Source: Nitrospirota bacterium
Lineage (GTDB): Bacteria > Nitrospirota > Nitrospiria > Nitrospirales > NS-4
Reading direction: 5' to 3'
Assembly (NCBI GenBank): GCA_005877815.1
Contig: VBOG01000117.1
Location: 1 to 62,475 of the forward strand
DNA: 62,475 nucleotides
A program made the translations under genes and the position numbers. The notes under the pieces were generated by a model that made no database searches, was not told the DNA's origin, and saw only the letters and a list, made by a program, of their open reading frames with translations. Shown in pieces: positions 62,198 to 62,475 of the stretch (the stretch's first letter is position 1; each line of letters begins with the position of its first letter).

Positions 62198-62475
62198 ATG
62201 CCACTGTCATCAAGCGACATTACTGCGGTTCTTCAGGAACTCATTCCGGCCGTGACGGGCGGTGTGATCCAGAAAATTTCCCAGCCGGCGCCCGAAGTGA
62301 TTGTCCTGGAGGTCCGGAGGCCCGGCCACACACGAGCATTGTTGATCTCGGCCGATGCGGAAACCGCTCGCCTTCACCTCGTGTGGGAGAAATATGCCAG
62401 TCCACCCACGCCCCCCTCATTCTGCCAATTGCTCCGCGCTCGCATCGAGGGAGCGCGAATCGACGGCATCGAGCA
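62198..62475 (+). CDS. NFACT/RqcH-family protein, partial
   Basis: Cut by the right edge after 92 residues. PLSSSDITAVLQELIPAVTG, VIQKISQPAPEVIVLEVRRPG, LLISADAETARLHLVWEKYASP and PPSFCQLLRARIEGARI match the NFACT-N domain (fibronectin-binding A / RqcH). RqcH recruits tRNA-Ala to stalled 50S subunits and adds alanine tails in ribosome rescue; whether this protein is a true RqcH cannot be decided without the rest. No clear ribosome site precedes the ATG. Confidence 0.8.
   Translation, partial: MPLSSSDITAVLQELIPAVTGGVIQKISQPAPEVIVLEVRRPGHTRALLISADAETARLHLVWEKYASPPTPPSFCQLLRARIEGARIDGIE

Overview
The window looks like chromosome of a Nitrospira-type bacterium (phylum Nitrospirota). It is GC-rich, housekeeping genes are packed into short operons with 1- to 4-base overlaps, and a 111-bp intergenic repeat (26660-26770) resembles elements I remember from Nitrospira genomes. 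This assignment is an inference; there is no rRNA here to confirm it. I found no tRNA, rRNA, CRISPR array, transposase or phage gene.

Left part (1-36600) is mostly core metabolism. It runs from a cut-off thiamine-diphosphate enzyme to a glycosyltransferase plus glycogen-debranching-type hydrolase pair, a phosphoesterase/nucleotidyltransferase pair, a monohaem cytochrome c, a lytic transglycosylase and a TPR membrane protein. Next come biotin genes (bioF, an SDR, bioD), the trpE-trpG-trpD-trpC operon, radC, and rsmD-coaD-aminotransferase. A leftward purH-purD-tsaC-histidine kinase-NtrC regulator-lipoprotein series follows, then two PilT-family ATPases with a zinc-ribbon/pseudo-receiver protein, a cyclic-nucleotide-domain protein, dnaE and accA.

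Middle part (36687-53063) is a leftward run of 13 genes, apparently one large operon for a cell-surface glycan or glycolipid. It holds two GT2 and one GT4 glycosyltransferases, a GT39-like membrane transferase, a UDP-galactopyranose-mutase-like flavoprotein, a small membrane protein, a methyltransferase, two Gfo/Idh/MocA oxidoreductases and a flippase-like protein. It also holds three tandem paralogues of an alkaline-phosphatase-superfamily protein. All three have lost the nucleophile and most of one metal site. This block is the best candidate for an undescribed system.

Right part (53442-62475) has a PEP-synthase-like protein without its ATP-grasp domain, preceded by REP-like elements. It is followed by a DEAD-box helicase with a strong promoter and long leader, a fused FAD/Fe-S 2-hydroxyacid dehydrogenase coupled to a tiny dihaem cytochrome, an isopropylmalate/homocitrate-synthase-like enzyme, a RodZ-like HTH protein and the start of an NFACT-family gene.

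Several good sigma-70 promoters can be read directly: upstream of the cytochrome c, the TPR protein, bioF, the small zinc-ribbon gene, pilT, dnaE and the helicase. The bioF promoter places the transcription start almost on the ATG, suggesting a leaderless mRNA.
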